This document shows, in pieces, positions 1 to 8,272 of a stretch of 45,453 bases of DNA (its first letter is position 1; every line of letters begins with the position of its first letter). This DNA is from Thermovenabulum sp049701175 (GTDB taxonomy: Bacteria > Bacillota > Thermosediminibacteria > Thermosediminibacterales > Thermosediminibacteraceae), in the NCBI RefSeq assembly GCF_049701175.1, contig NZ_JBNATW010000021.1:1-45453 (forward strand), written 5' to 3'. Position numbers and translations under genes: made by a program. The notes under the pieces were generated by a model. That model searched no databases. It was given only the letters and a program-made list of their open reading frames with translations, and was not told the DNA's origin.

Positions 1-10
1 TTGTTAGCAT
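1..10 (-). CDS. Possible start of a gene running off the left edge
   Basis: On the minus strand an ATG at 10-8 opens a frame that leaves the window after three codons. It is preceded by an AGAGGTG ribosome site about 9 bases upstream (in the complement of 21-28). It would be the next gene after the ornithine racemase-like gene in the same direction. Nothing can be said about the product. Confidence 0.3.
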
Positions 11-31
11 GTTTTTTAGCACCTCTTAGCT

Positions 32-100
32 TTATGCATACTTAACAACATTCATCATTACCTGACTTAGTATTATACCGTTTTGCATTATCATCTCCAA
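32..100 (-). CDS. Possible 22-residue leader-like ORF
   Basis: A short minus-strand frame starts at TTG (100) or ATG (94) and stops at 34-32. It follows an AGGAGG (116-111) that overlaps the stop codon of the racemase gene. The peptide is short and hydrophobic, with several Met and Val. A second ribosome site and ATG follow, so this could be a coupling or leader peptide, or chance. It matches no family I recognise. Confidence 0.2.
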   Translation of the reverse strand: MEMIMQNGIILSQVMMNVVKYA

Positions 101-114
101 CTGTTGCTAACCTC

Positions 115-1182
115 CTATACCGTAACCTTTTCCACATAAGGCGAAGTCATCAGTCCAAGCATCGCACCGTAAGTCATTTTAAAGTCAACTACTGAGCCAA
201 CTTTTATTTCTTCCATCGAATCTGTAACATCTAAAATAAGATGATCGCTGCTTGCTCCCAATATCTTAATAGAATCATCAAGGGGTATTAGCCCTTCTAT
301 CCTGCAGTCCTGCTTACCCAAAGCAGCTATTGCCCTCTTCATTGAACCTTTATCTTCAAAGAAAGGTATATTTCCGAAAGCATCCCTTCCTATTTCTCCG
401 ATAGGTTTTGAAGGTTTTATTTTCACCTCTATTATTTGAGTTTTAAGTATAACAGTATCTTGGAAAGTCCCCGGAACTTTGCGAAAATTTGTAGAGTCAG
501 CACCTAAAAGAATGGCTTCACCAACCCTCAGCTGATTAACACGAGTAGGTAATTCTCCATTTTCAACCAATTTTAGTGTAGCGGTGTTTCCTCCTGAAAT
601 TGTTTTTACCTCTATTCCATACCTTTTTTCAATATCCTTTGCTATTTCTACTAAAATCGAAGTATTTTCTATGGTAGGTAATACTCCCCCATAACATCCT
701 ACATTTGTCCCTATACCTTCAAACTCTATCCCAGGCATTTCAAGAATCTGACCTACAACCTTTAGTACATCTTCAGGCATTACACCTTCTCTTAAATCTC
801 CCACATCCACCATTAGTATTACCTTATGTAACTTACCATAGGAAACTGCTCTTTTCGAAAGCAAATCTATTACTTCTATCTCAGAGTTAAAGCTACCATC
901 CGCCCAGTTAACAACTTCATCTACTTCAGAGGGCATGGGGATTCTTATTAAGTATATTGGTAAATCAATCCCATACCCCTTCATATTTTTTATATTTTTT
1001 ATTCGAGAATCTCCGAGTTTTTTTACTCCTCCTTCAATTATCGTCCTTACAACCGGCTCTATTGCACATACGCCTTTTGTAATCCCCATTACTTCAATTC
1101 CAAATCTTTCGCACAAATCCACGATGTAATTTGCATTTTCACGAATTAAAGATAAATTGATTTCCACCCTCGGATAAGTCAA
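115..1182 (-). CDS. orr: PLP-dependent amino-acid racemase, ornithine racemase type
   Basis: The 355-residue product is a fold-type III PLP enzyme of the alanine racemase N-terminal family. It probably interconverts L- and D-ornithine, the entry step of clostridial ornithine fermentation. The PLP lysine is K36 in GITKGVC. The motifs VDVGDLREG, GTNVGCYG, SGGNTATL and LRVGEAILLG, and the C-terminal GEIGRDAFGN and ILGASSDHLILD, match the ornithine racemase group as I remember it. Length is normal. The start is TTG, chosen because GGAGG lies 7 bases upstream and no ATG is available. It lies 21 bases downstream of comM and could be co-transcribed. No ornithine aminomutase gene is in view, so another basic amino acid is possible as substrate. 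Confidence 0.75.
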   Translation of the reverse strand: MTYPRVEINLSLIRENANYIVDLCERFGIEVMGITKGVCAIEPVVRTIIEGGVKKLGDSRIKNIKNMKGYGIDLPIYLIRIPMPSEVDEVVNWADGSFNSEIEVIDLLSKRAVSYGKLHKVILMVDVGDLREGVMPEDVLKVVGQILEMPGIEFEGIGTNVGCYGGVLPTIENTSILVEIAKDIEKRYGIEVKTISGGNTATLKLVENGELPTRVNQLRVGEAILLGADSTNFRKVPGTFQDTVILKTQIIEVKIKPSKPIGEIGRDAFGNIPFFEDKGSMKRAIAALGKQDCRIEGLIPLDDSIKILGASSDHLILDVTDSMEEIKVGSVVDFKMTYGAMLGLMTSPYVEKVTV

Positions 1183-1203
1183 AATATCACCTCCGAAATC
1201 AAT

Positions 1204-2724
1204 TTATCCATAGTATTTTTCTAAATTCCTATACTGCAGCGCCTCAGCAATATGCCATTCTTTTATCCTTTCTTCACCTTCTAAATCAGCTATAGTGCGA
1301 GAAACTTTTAAAATCCTATTTAAAGCCCTTGCGCTTAATTTTAATTTTTCAAAAGCTTCCTTTAAGAGAAGTTTTTCAGTTCTTCCTATTTGGCAGAATT
1401 TATTTATTAGAGCTCCCCCTAATTCTGAATTGTAATATATTCCTAAATTTTTATATCTTTCTATCTGTATATTTCTTGCCCTTTCCACCCTTTTTTTAAT
1501 TGTCAAAGAATTGGTTGACTTTGTATCTTCAAAATCGGAAAACTTTAACGGTGCTACTTCTATTTGTAAGTCAATTCTATCCAATAACGGCCCTTTTATT
1601 TTTCCAAGGTACTTTTGTATTTTTCCCGGATTGCATGAACATTCGTGAAAAGGGTCAAGGTAGTAACCGCAGGGACACGGATTCATAGCACCGATTAGCA
1701 TAAATTTTGCAGGAAATATAATCTTTGCATTATTCCTTACTATAGAAACACTTCCATCTTCCATTGGCTGTCTTAAAAGTTCCAAAACTTCCCTTTCAAA
1801 TTCCGGTATTTCATCTAAAAAAAGTACACCAAAATGTGAAAGGGTAACCTCACCCGGTTTTGGTATTCTCCCCCCACCTATCATTCCCACAGGAGTTATG
1901 CTGTGATGGGGTGCCCTAAAAGGCCTTTTTTTCATAAGAGATGAATTTTTAGGCAAGAGACCGGAAATACTATAGATTTTTGTAAGTTCCAATGATTCCT
2001 CTTGGGTGAGTTCAGGAAGTACCGTAGGGACCCTTCGAGCAATCATTGTTTTCCCCGTGCCAGGTGGCCCAATCATAATTAAGTTATGATGGCCTGCGGC
2101 CGCAATTTCTACAGCCCTTTTTACACCTTCCTGCCCTTTTACTTCAGAAAAATCCACATCGTAAATAGGCAAGTTTTCATTATTTTCTTTTATAATTTTA
2201 TTTTCGATTTTTATTTCCCCATTTAAAAAATTTACCGCTTCCTTTAAGGTTATAACAGGGACTACTTCAATTCCTTCTATTACTTCTGCTTCTCTTTTAT
2301 TCTCAAAAGGTAGTATAATACCCTTTAATCCTTCTTCTTTTGCTTTTATCACCATAGGTAATATTCCGTTTACCGGTCTTACAAAACCATCTAAAGAAAG
2401 TTCTCCAACCACTATGTAACCCGATAGAGCACCTTCCTTAATCTGCTTATTTGCAGAAAGGATGCCAAGTGCTATCGGAAGATCAAATTGAGGTCCTTCC
2501 TTTTTTATATCGGCAGGTGCAAGATTTACAGTAATTCTTCTTATAGGAAAATCAAAACCTTGATTTTTTACTGCCGCCCTTACTCTTTCCTTTGATTCTC
2601 TAATAGCAGTGTCAGGCAAACCCACAAGATCAAAAGCCGGAAGGCCGTTTGATAAATCCACTTCCACTTCAACTATAAAACTATCAATCCCATAAATTGT
2701 ACAGCTTTTTAATTTTGATATCAT
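1204..2724 (-). CDS. comM: ComM/YifB family AAA+ ATPase (Mg-chelatase-like)
   Basis: The 506-residue product belongs to the ComM/YifB family. Its Gram-negative members are hexameric helicases that promote branch migration of incoming DNA during natural transformation. An N-terminal Lon-protease-like domain (about 1-170) precedes the AAA+ module. Walker A is GPPGTGKT at 219-226, Walker B VLFLDEIPEF at about 300-309, and a conserved NPCPCGYY cysteine motif follows. The C-terminal lid ends in the usual ARALNRILKVSRTIADLEG segment. Length is typical. The gene follows yraN by about 15 bases, the common Firmicutes order yraN-comM, but the usual rnhB and dprA neighbours are absent. A role in transformation is not shown by this window. 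Confidence 0.93.
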   Translation of the reverse strand: MISKLKSCTIYGIDSFIVEVEVDLSNGLPAFDLVGLPDTAIRESKERVRAAVKNQGFDFPIRRITVNLAPADIKKEGPQFDLPIALGILSANKQIKEGALSGYIVVGELSLDGFVRPVNGILPMVIKAKEEGLKGIILPFENKREAEVIEGIEVVPVITLKEAVNFLNGEIKIENKIIKENNENLPIYDVDFSEVKGQEGVKRAVEIAAAGHHNLIMIGPPGTGKTMIARRVPTVLPELTQEESLELTKIYSISGLLPKNSSLMKKRPFRAPHHSITPVGMIGGGRIPKPGEVTLSHFGVLFLDEIPEFEREVLELLRQPMEDGSVSIVRNNAKIIFPAKFMLIGAMNPCPCGYYLDPFHECSCNPGKIQKYLGKIKGPLLDRIDLQIEVAPLKFSDFEDTKSTNSLTIKKRVERARNIQIERYKNLGIYYNSELGGALINKFCQIGRTEKLLLKEAFEKLKLSARALNRILKVSRTIADLEGEERIKEWHIAEALQYRNLEKYYG

Positions 2725-2739
2725 AAACTCACCCGAAAA

Positions 2740-3096
2740 TTAAAATGCGTTCTCTATGTGCAAAAGATCTAATATTCTCCCATTCCCCACTAAAAGATCT
2801 ATTACATCAAATCTTATTGAATTAAAAATGGTCTTACTTTCCCCTAAAAAAACGATTGCGGTTTTTCTTATTTTTTGCTGTTTGAAAAAATCTACTGCTT
2901 CAAAACCCCTCCCAAAGCTTTCGGAAGTCCTTGCCTTGACTTCTACAAAAACAACATTGTTTTCTTCATCCTTTACAATTATATCTATCTCTCCGTACCT
3001 GCTTTTGTAATTGGTAGCTAAAATGGTATAATTCTTACTTTTTAAATATTTTTTTGCGTATTCTTCTCCTTTTTTGCCTAAAATTTTGTTATCCAT
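2740..3096 (-). CDS. yraN: YraN family (UPF0102) endonuclease-like protein
   Basis: The product is a small, roughly 118-residue protein of the restriction-endonuclease-like UPF0102 family. The core motif is visible as YGEIDIIV followed by VFVEVKARTS, giving the Glu-Asp-(Glu-x-Lys) metal-site pattern of PD-(D/E)XK nucleases. The cellular role is unsettled; it is usually linked to DNA processing because it sits beside comM and rnhB. I start at the ATG at 3096 because AAAGGA lies 9 bases before it. A longer frame from an ATG at 3114 has no ribosome site and contains that AAAGGA inside it. Confidence 0.9.
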   Translation of the reverse strand: MDNKILGKKGEEYAKKYLKSKNYTILATNYKSRYGEIDIIVKDEENNVVFVEVKARTSESFGRGFEAVDFFKQQKIRKTAIVFLGESKTIFNSIRFDVIDLLVGNGRILDLLHIENAF

Positions 3097-3385
3097 TTCA
3101 CCATTTCCTTTCATCGATTAGATAAAAAAATACAATTGGATAATATATTCAATAAAAAATGTGAAAATCCTTCTTGTAATAATATGAAATAGAATTTGCA
3201 CTTGATCATAAATCTTTTTCTTATTTGAAAGGAAAAATTTTATTTTTGTCAAATATATAAATAATATAACAATTTTATATAATTTTTTATATTGTTTCAC
3301 TTTTTAACAATTTTTTATTATCTTCATAATAATATAAAGCCTTGAAAATTTAAAAAGAAAAAATGAAAAGGAGAGGTGGCAGAAA

Positions 3386-4432
3386 ATGAGGTTTGAAAAG
3401 ATGATTTATGCTGTAGATTCTCATACGATGGGCGAGCCAACCCGAGTGGTCATTGGCGGTGTGCCAAATATTCCCGGGAAAACCATGGCTGAGAAAAAGG
3501 AGTATTTAGAAAAGAATATGGACCATATAAGAAGGGCATTAATGCACGAGCCCCGCGGCCATAGGGACATGTTCGGTTCAATTATTACAAGCCCTGTTAA
3601 TCCTGAAGCAGATTTCGGAATAATTTTCATGGATGGCGGTGGCTACCTTAATATGTGTGGCCATGGTTCAATTGGTGCGGTAACTGTAGCTATCGAAACC
3701 GGCATGGTAAAACCGGTAGAGCCGGTAACTTACGTAAAACTGGATACCCCTGCAGGCCTTGTAGAAGCAAGGGCTGAAGTAGAAAACAATGTGGTAAAAT
3801 CAGTAACTGTAAGGAATGTCCCTGCATTTCTTTATAAATCCGATGCTGAAATAGATGTACCGGGAATTGGTAAGATCAAGGCTGACATTTCCTTCGGCGG
3901 GAGCTTTTTTGCGATAGTAGATGCAAAACAGCTGAACATTAAAATCGTCCCTGAAAATGTTGATGAAATAATAAAAATAGGCATGGCAATAAAGAAAGCA
4001 GCTAATGAGCAAATAAAAGTCCAGCATCCGGAAAAGGAACACATAAGGAGCATTGACCTTGTAGAAATTTATGATGAAACCGATAACCCCAATGCAGATT
4101 TGAGAAATGTCGTCATTTTTGGTGATGGACAGGCAGATAGGTCACCCTGCGGAACTGGCACCAGTGCAAAGATGGCTACCCTTTTTGCAAAAGGAAAGCT
4201 TAATTTAAATCAACCCTTCTATTACGAAAGCATTATTGGGACAATTTTTAAAGGCGAGCTTGTAGCGGAGACAACTGTTGGGCCTTATAAAGCTGTTATA
4301 CCTGAAATTACGGGGAACGCATTCATAACCGGTTTTAATCAGATGGTAATAGATCCTGAAGATCCCGTAAAATATGGATTTTTACTCGGCTCTTCAAACA
4401 GCGGAGAGTGCTGCAAAGCTATAAGAAGTTGA
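3386..4432 (+). CDS. Proline racemase
   Basis: The 348-residue product is a cofactor-independent proline racemase (PrdF type) that interconverts L- and D-proline for Stickland reductive metabolism. The two catalytic cysteines are present: C91 in NMCGHGSIG and C255 in DRSPCGTGTSA. Overall it resembles the clostridial enzyme closely, which favours proline racemase over 4-hydroxyproline epimerase. A GGAGAGGTGG ribosome site precedes the ATG. It is the only convincing plus-strand gene and stands alone; no proline reductase subunits are in view. The family normally ends just after the (K/H)xGF(L/I)L segment. Here about 13 extra residues (SSNSGECCKAIRS) follow, directly before a transposase relic, so the C-terminus may have been remodelled. 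Confidence 0.92.
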   Translation: MRFEKMIYAVDSHTMGEPTRVVIGGVPNIPGKTMAEKKEYLEKNMDHIRRALMHEPRGHRDMFGSIITSPVNPEADFGIIFMDGGGYLNMCGHGSIGAVTVAIETGMVKPVEPVTYVKLDTPAGLVEARAEVENNVVKSVTVRNVPAFLYKSDAEIDVPGIGKIKADISFGGSFFAIVDAKQLNIKIVPENVDEIIKIGMAIKKAANEQIKVQHPEKEHIRSIDLVEIYDETDNPNADLRNVVIFGDGQADRSPCGTGTSAKMATLFAKGKLNLNQPFYYESIIGTIFKGELVAETTVGPYKAVIPEITGNAFITGFNQMVIDPEDPVKYGFLLGSSNSGECCKAIRS

Positions 4433-4433
4433 A

Positions 4434-4712
4434 GTTTTCAATAAGTTCGTTATCGGAGTAGTTTTTAAGGTACTTTATGTATTTGAGGGAAAGGGGTATA
4501 TTAACTGGAAAGTTTGGCCTTCCGGTATCGTTGTATAACACCGAAAAGGATTTTTCATCGATGTTGCAGAACACGTATTTATAAAATATGAGTGCCCATG
4601 ATTTTCAGTTGATGCTTTCAAATAAAGACTCCTGGAGGTGATCGTCGTTTTCTCTGAACAATTGTAACACTCTATTTGTTGTGATTTTTAGCTTTGCTCT
4701 TAATTTTACCAT
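4434..4712 (-). pseudogene. Transposase N-terminal relic (IS1182-like)
   Basis: Minus-strand translation from the ATG at 4712 gives MVKLRAKLKITTNRVLQLF and then HLQESLFESIN. An in-frame TGA follows, then KSWALIFYKYVF, VLYNDTGRPNFPVN and LKYIKYLKNYSDNELIENF. The GRPNFPVN block and its surroundings match the N-terminal region of IS1182-type transposases as I recall it. The frame is interrupted once and ends within about 90 codons at the proline racemase stop, so the catalytic part is gone. It is a dead remnant. I saw no terminal inverted repeats. Confidence 0.7.
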
Positions 4713-4947
4713 GACTCAAGAAATATTTGTACTAGCTGAAAATATTTGAGGTGTTTGTTTATTTAATTTTAAATCATATTTTAGATAAATATGGTTTGAA
4801 TTTAAAAGGTAAAAAAAGGCAGCTGAAGAATTGGACATTAGTTTAAGAAGAACGTTATATTGATTAATAACATAAAAAGACGGTTCCTAAGACATTTTTT
4901 TATTTTAGGAAACCGTCTTTTTTTTTTATTTGTTCTTTTTATTGCTT
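4713..4947. other. Non-coding spacer with a convergent terminator
   Basis: This AT-rich stretch lies between the transposase relic and the end of hutH. A plus-strand fragment around 4809-4853 reads AAEELDISLRRTLY and then stops. It vaguely resembles the helix-turn-helix of transposases and may be more IS debris. The only firm element is the hairpin at 4874-4922, listed separately. Confidence 0.4.
4874..4922. terminator. Bidirectional rho-independent terminator
   Basis: Arms at 4874-4890 and 4905-4922 pair AAAAAGACGG with CCGTCTTTTT and continue through TTCCTAA/TTAGGAA with a single bulge. A T-run follows on the plus strand (to about 4927) and the A-run at 4874-4878 supplies one on the minus strand. 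It lies between the converging proline racemase and hutH genes and can serve both. Confidence 0.85.
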
Positions 4948-6480
4948 TTATTCTATCCCTCCAACTGCCTCTTCAACCCGCTTTATCAATTCACCACTTT
5001 TTATAATCTCAACAAGAGTTTTTATATCATTACTCAACACCCTATCTTCTTCTATTTTAGGCACCAATTCTCTTACAAGATTATAAGCCACATTCGTGCC
5101 TTTGCCCAATCGTAAAAAAGTATTTTTTTCCCTTCTAAAATCCAAAGCCTGGACTGCACACAAAAGTTCAATAGCAAGAACATACGCTGTATTCTCTACT
5201 ACTTTAAAGGCTTTTCTTGCAGCAATAGTGCCCATGCTTACGTGATCCTCTTGATTTGCCGAAGATGGTATTGAGTCAACGCTGGCAGGGAAGGAAAGAG
5301 TTTTGTTTTCCGAGACCAAAGAAGCTGCAGTATATTGGCATATCATAAGACCCGAATTTAACCCCCCATTTTTGGTCAAAAAAGCAGGCAACCCTTCATT
5401 AAGGTAAGGATTAATAAGTCTTTCTATTCGGCGTTCGGCTATATTTGCAAGTTCAGAAACTGCTATAGTAAGATAGTCCATATTTATTGCCACAGGTTCT
5501 CCATGAAAATTTCCACCTGATATCACCTTTTCTTCATCCGAAAAAATAAGGGGATTATCCGTCGCTGAATTTATTTCAATTTCTAATATATTTTTTATAT
5601 GTAATATAGCATCCTTTACCGCTCCATGTACTTGAGGTATACACCTCAACACGTAAGCATCCTGAACCCTTTTTTCTCCCTGACGTGTAATTAGTTCACT
5701 TCCTTCTACTAATTTTCTCATATTCTTTGCAGTTGCTATTTGCCCCTTATAAGGCCTTACTAATTGTATTCTTTCATCAAAAGCATCAATTATACCGTTT
5801 AACGCTTCAAAGCTTAAAGCCCCGCAAATATCAGCAGCTTTAGATAACTTAATAGCTCCAGCAAGTGAAAGACATCCAACAGCCGTCATTACCTGCGTCC
5901 CGTTTATCAAAGCTAACCCTTCTTTTGCCTCCAACACTACAGGTTCAATACCTGCTTTTTTAAGAGCTTCTCTTCCAGGTAAAACCTGTCCTTTAAAGAT
6001 TGCTTCTCCTTCTCCCATCATTACAAGAACCATATGAGCTAAAGGAACAAGATCACCACTTGCTCCAAGCGAACCTTGAGATGGTATAAGGGGTATTACT
6101 CCTTTATTTAACATTTCAATAATTGTATTTAATGTACTAAGTCTTATTCCCGAATATCCCTTTGCAAGAGCATTTGTTCTTAAAAGCATAATTGCTCTTA
6201 CTACTTCTTCCGGAAAATATTCTCCTACTCCTGCCGAATGGCTTTTTATTAAATTTTTTTGCAACCTCTTAGTATCCTCGGATGAAATCATTACATTGCA
6301 AAATTTTCCAAAGCCGGTGGTCACACCGTATACCACATTACCTTTTTGTATTATTTTTTCTATATAATTCCTTGATTTTATTATCTTATCTATAGATTCG
6401 GGAGATAGTTCTACTTTTTCACCTTTAATTGCTACTTTTTCTACATCTTCTATTTTTAGGTTTTCTCCATTTATGTGCAT
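4948..6480 (-). CDS. hutH: Histidine ammonia-lyase
   Basis: The 510-residue product deaminates L-histidine to trans-urocanate in the cytoplasm. The MIO prosthetic group would form from Ala-Ser-Gly at 140-142, in the motif GSLGASGDLVPLAHM. YGVTTGFG near the N-terminus, FHGEPVA, and the late SANQEDHVSMG block are all canonical. Length is normal. I start at the ATG at 6480, 8 bases after AGGAGG (6494-6489). A TTG at 6486 is too close to that site. Terminators flank the gene on both sides (4874-4922 and 6611-6640), so it is likely monocistronic. No hutU, hutI or hutG is in the window. Other aromatic amino-acid lyases share the fold, but the sequence reads as HutH. Confidence 0.93.
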   Translation of the reverse strand: MHINGENLKIEDVEKVAIKGEKVELSPESIDKIIKSRNYIEKIIQKGNVVYGVTTGFGKFCNVMISSEDTKRLQKNLIKSHSAGVGEYFPEEVVRAIMLLRTNALAKGYSGIRLSTLNTIIEMLNKGVIPLIPSQGSLGASGDLVPLAHMVLVMMGEGEAIFKGQVLPGREALKKAGIEPVVLEAKEGLALINGTQVMTAVGCLSLAGAIKLSKAADICGALSFEALNGIIDAFDERIQLVRPYKGQIATAKNMRKLVEGSELITRQGEKRVQDAYVLRCIPQVHGAVKDAILHIKNILEIEINSATDNPLIFSDEEKVISGGNFHGEPVAINMDYLTIAVSELANIAERRIERLINPYLNEGLPAFLTKNGGLNSGLMICQYTAASLVSENKTLSFPASVDSIPSSANQEDHVSMGTIAARKAFKVVENTAYVLAIELLCAVQALDFRREKNTFLRLGKGTNVAYNLVRELVPKIEEDRVLSNDIKTLVEIIKSGELIKRVEEAVGGIE

Positions 6481-6574
6481 ACACAAATCCTCCTTTTACT
6501 TTGTCTTTTATACCCATGTTGCATATTTTATACCTTTCTTCCTTTCTTTACATTACATTTTTTGATTATTTGAT

Positions 6575-6590
6575 TAATGCTTTAGCATTA
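6575..6590. promoter_or_regulatory. Palindrome upstream of hutH, candidate operator
   Basis: TAATGC-TTTA-GCATTA is an interrupted perfect palindrome about 95 bases upstream of the hutH start. A minus-strand TATAAT overlaps its edge (complement of 6587-6592). A directly repeated TTGATTA lies beside it at about 6561-6575. It could be an operator or a tiny hairpin; no regulator can be assigned. Confidence 0.35.
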
Positions 6591-6610
6591 TAAAAACCCT
6601 TATAAATCCA

Positions 6611-6640
6611 AATAAGGGAAACCTTTTGGTTTCCCTTATT
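6611..6640 (-). terminator. Hairpin ending the ABC-transporter/DUF917 operon
   Basis: A perfect 13-bp stem, AATAAGGGAAACC with GGTTTCCCTTATT, has a TTTT loop. It lies 35 bases past the last gene of the operon and before hutH. The downstream T-tract on the minus strand is weak, so it may also act as an mRNA-stabilising end. Confidence 0.7.
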
Positions 6641-6675
6641 CTTAAAAAGATGTTGTAAATTTCTAAAATTTTTAC

Positions 6676-7515
6676 TTAATCAAATAATAACAAAGAACCT
6701 TTTTTATAAATGCACGCTAAATCATCACCGCATCCTGGTCCGGATTTGATGCATTCCAACATGCTTTTTTCCGAACCGCTGTGCATAGAACCTTTTACGT
6801 TATTTATAATGTCGAATATCTTTTTTACTTCACTTTTATCGCCTTCTACTACCATAGTAGTCGCGCCTTCGGCCCCGCAAATACCACCCTTTCCTATAAC
6901 CGTACACTTCACTTCTGCAAGTATCTCTATTGCAATCTGCTCAGTAATAAGCTTACCAATTATCGGTATAAGCCCAACCGCCATGCCAAAAGAAATATCG
7001 ATTTTTTTACGTCCGCAAGCTTTTACTGCTGAACTGATGTCAATAGGTATCAGTTTTTCAAGCCCCGCTAAGATAAGTATTTGAACACCTTCTGCCATTA
7101 GGCCACCAAGTATTTTACCCGGATTTCCTCCAAGGGCACTTCCTGCCATTATAGCCGCATTACCATTTACATCTATCGCATTTGCACCTATAACAAAAAC
7201 ATCATCCCTTCCTAGTTTCAATACCTCTTCTTCTTCAAAATCATCTACATTTCTTACCTCTCCATTTTCAATTACTATGCTATGAGGAGCATCTAACTTT
7301 ATATGCCTTGGGCCTTTTGTGCCGAGCGGGGAAACCCTCCCACATATTCCGAGCTCTATGCCTACAAGCTCTTCTGCAAACTTAGAAACAGTTGTGCCTC
7401 CTTTAAGAAATATCCTCCCAGATTTAAAAGCTTTTTTTACTTCCGGAAGGGATGCAGCAGCCTTAGCAATCACTGCTTTTGCCTCAGGCACTGTCAATGA
7501 AAACTGTAATATCAA
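6676..7515 (-). CDS. Conserved protein of unknown function, ISOCOT/LUD-like core with C-terminal Cys cluster
   Basis: The 279-residue soluble protein is a clear paralog of the product at 22888-23721. Shared motifs are LKGGTTVS near residue 40, VIGANAID followed by GNAAIMAGS, GGNPGK, AGLEKLIP, MAVGLIPI..G and GAEGATT/GAEGSTT. The GANAID...GN and AGLEKLIP pattern recalls the LUD/CoA-transferase-like (ISOCOT) fold. That is my inference, and no function follows from it. The C-terminal tail carries C-x6-C-x5-C, conserved in the paralog, which suggests a metal or Fe-S site. The start is TTG, placed 8 bases after GGAGGGG. It is the last gene of the long operon, about 25 bases after a racemase-like gene. 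Confidence 0.6.
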   Translation of the reverse strand: MILQFSLTVPEAKAVIAKAAASLPEVKKAFKSGRIFLKGGTTVSKFAEELVGIELGICGRVSPLGTKGPRHIKLDAPHSIVIENGEVRNVDDFEEEEVLKLGRDDVFVIGANAIDVNGNAAIMAGSALGGNPGKILGGLMAEGVQILILAGLEKLIPIDISSAVKACGRKKIDISFGMAVGLIPIIGKLITEQIAIEILAEVKCTVIGKGGICGAEGATTMVVEGDKSEVKKIFDIINNVKGSMHSGSEKSMLECIKSGPGCGDDLACIYKKGSLLLFD

Positions 7516-7540
7516 TCCGTTTTCCCCTCCAATATCTTCA

Positions 7541-8272
7541 TTAGAAGTCTTCTAAATACAATGATTCAAAAGCGTACTTTTTGGAATTATACCATCCAGC
7601 ACGATCCCTAATATCTACTAAAAACTCAGCATATTTTAGAGATGCTACAACAGGGTCTATTACGGGTACATTCAAGTAATCCTGTAGTTTTTCATAAAAC
7701 CCATAGCTCATAGTACAACCTAAAATAATTACTTCTGCACCATCAACTTCCACAGCCTCTTTAGCTTTTTCTTTCATTTTTTCAAAAGTCAATTTTTCAT
7801 CTTCATGTAAAGAATCTGGGGTAAAACCTAAGATTTTAAAGGATGCCAACTTATCCTTTAAGCCGTACTTTATAATATTTTCCATCATTTGAGGAACCCA
7901 TTTTTGCCTTCCAACTAAAATAGAAAACCTATGTCCTAACGTTGCCGCAATTTGAACAGAAGATTCTGCTGGTGCTGTTACCACCATACGGTTCAAAATC
8001 TCCTTTGCCTCATACAAACCGGGATCATAAAAACAGCCTATTATTGCTGCATCATAACCATCTTTTTCTAAGGATTTTAATAAATCCAGTAATTCTGGCA
8101 AAATTATTGCACCATAATATCTATATTCCAAGTGTTTCGGCCCTTTTTTCAAACAAGTAAACTCTATCCTCGTATTTTCCCGTTTTACTTTTTCAAGATC
8201 TTTTATTAATTCAGGGCATGCTCCTTCAGGGCCTACTGGATCAATGTACATTATTTTATTCAGTTTAAACAT
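7541..8272 (-). CDS. Asp/Glu/hydantoin racemase family protein
   Basis: The 243-residue product has the two-cysteine layout of the cofactor-independent Asp/Glu/hydantoin racemase superfamily: C80 in IIGCFYDPG and C186 in ILGCTMSYG. The two cysteines normally act as opposing acid and base on a substrate carbon. It is the most divergent of the six copies here, with CTMS instead of CTGM. Its start overlaps the end of the upstream M29-like gene by 8 bases, indicating translational coupling. Hydantoin or amino-acid racemase activity is possible; maleate isomerase-type chemistry uses the same fold. Its substrate is unknown. Confidence 0.75.
   Translation of the reverse strand: MFKLNKIMYIDPVGPEGACPELIKDLEKVKRENTRIEFTCLKKGPKHLEYRYYGAIILPELLDLLKSLEKDGYDAAIIGCFYDPGLYEAKEILNRMVVTAPAESSVQIAATLGHRFSILVGRQKWVPQMMENIIKYGLKDKLASFKILGFTPDSLHEDEKLTFEKMKEKAKEAVEVDGAEVIILGCTMSYGFYEKLQDYLNVPVIDPVVASLKYAEFLVDIRDRAGWYNSKKYAFESLYLEDF

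Noticed and set aside
3118..3300. 60-residue minus-strand frame rich in Ile, Phe and Lys
   Set aside because: It has no ribosome site and the composition follows from AT-rich DNA; it fills the divergent promoter gap before proline racemase.
4809..4853. Plus-strand fragment AAEELDISLRRTLY resembling a transposase helix-turn-helix
   Set aside because: It is too short, with stops on both sides; kept only as a note in the spacer entry.
4948..6480. hutH as an ergothionase or another amino-acid lyase linked to thiohydantoin breakdown
   Set aside because: The Ala-Ser-Gly MIO site and the overall motifs read as ordinary histidine ammonia-lyase; there is no evidence for another substrate.
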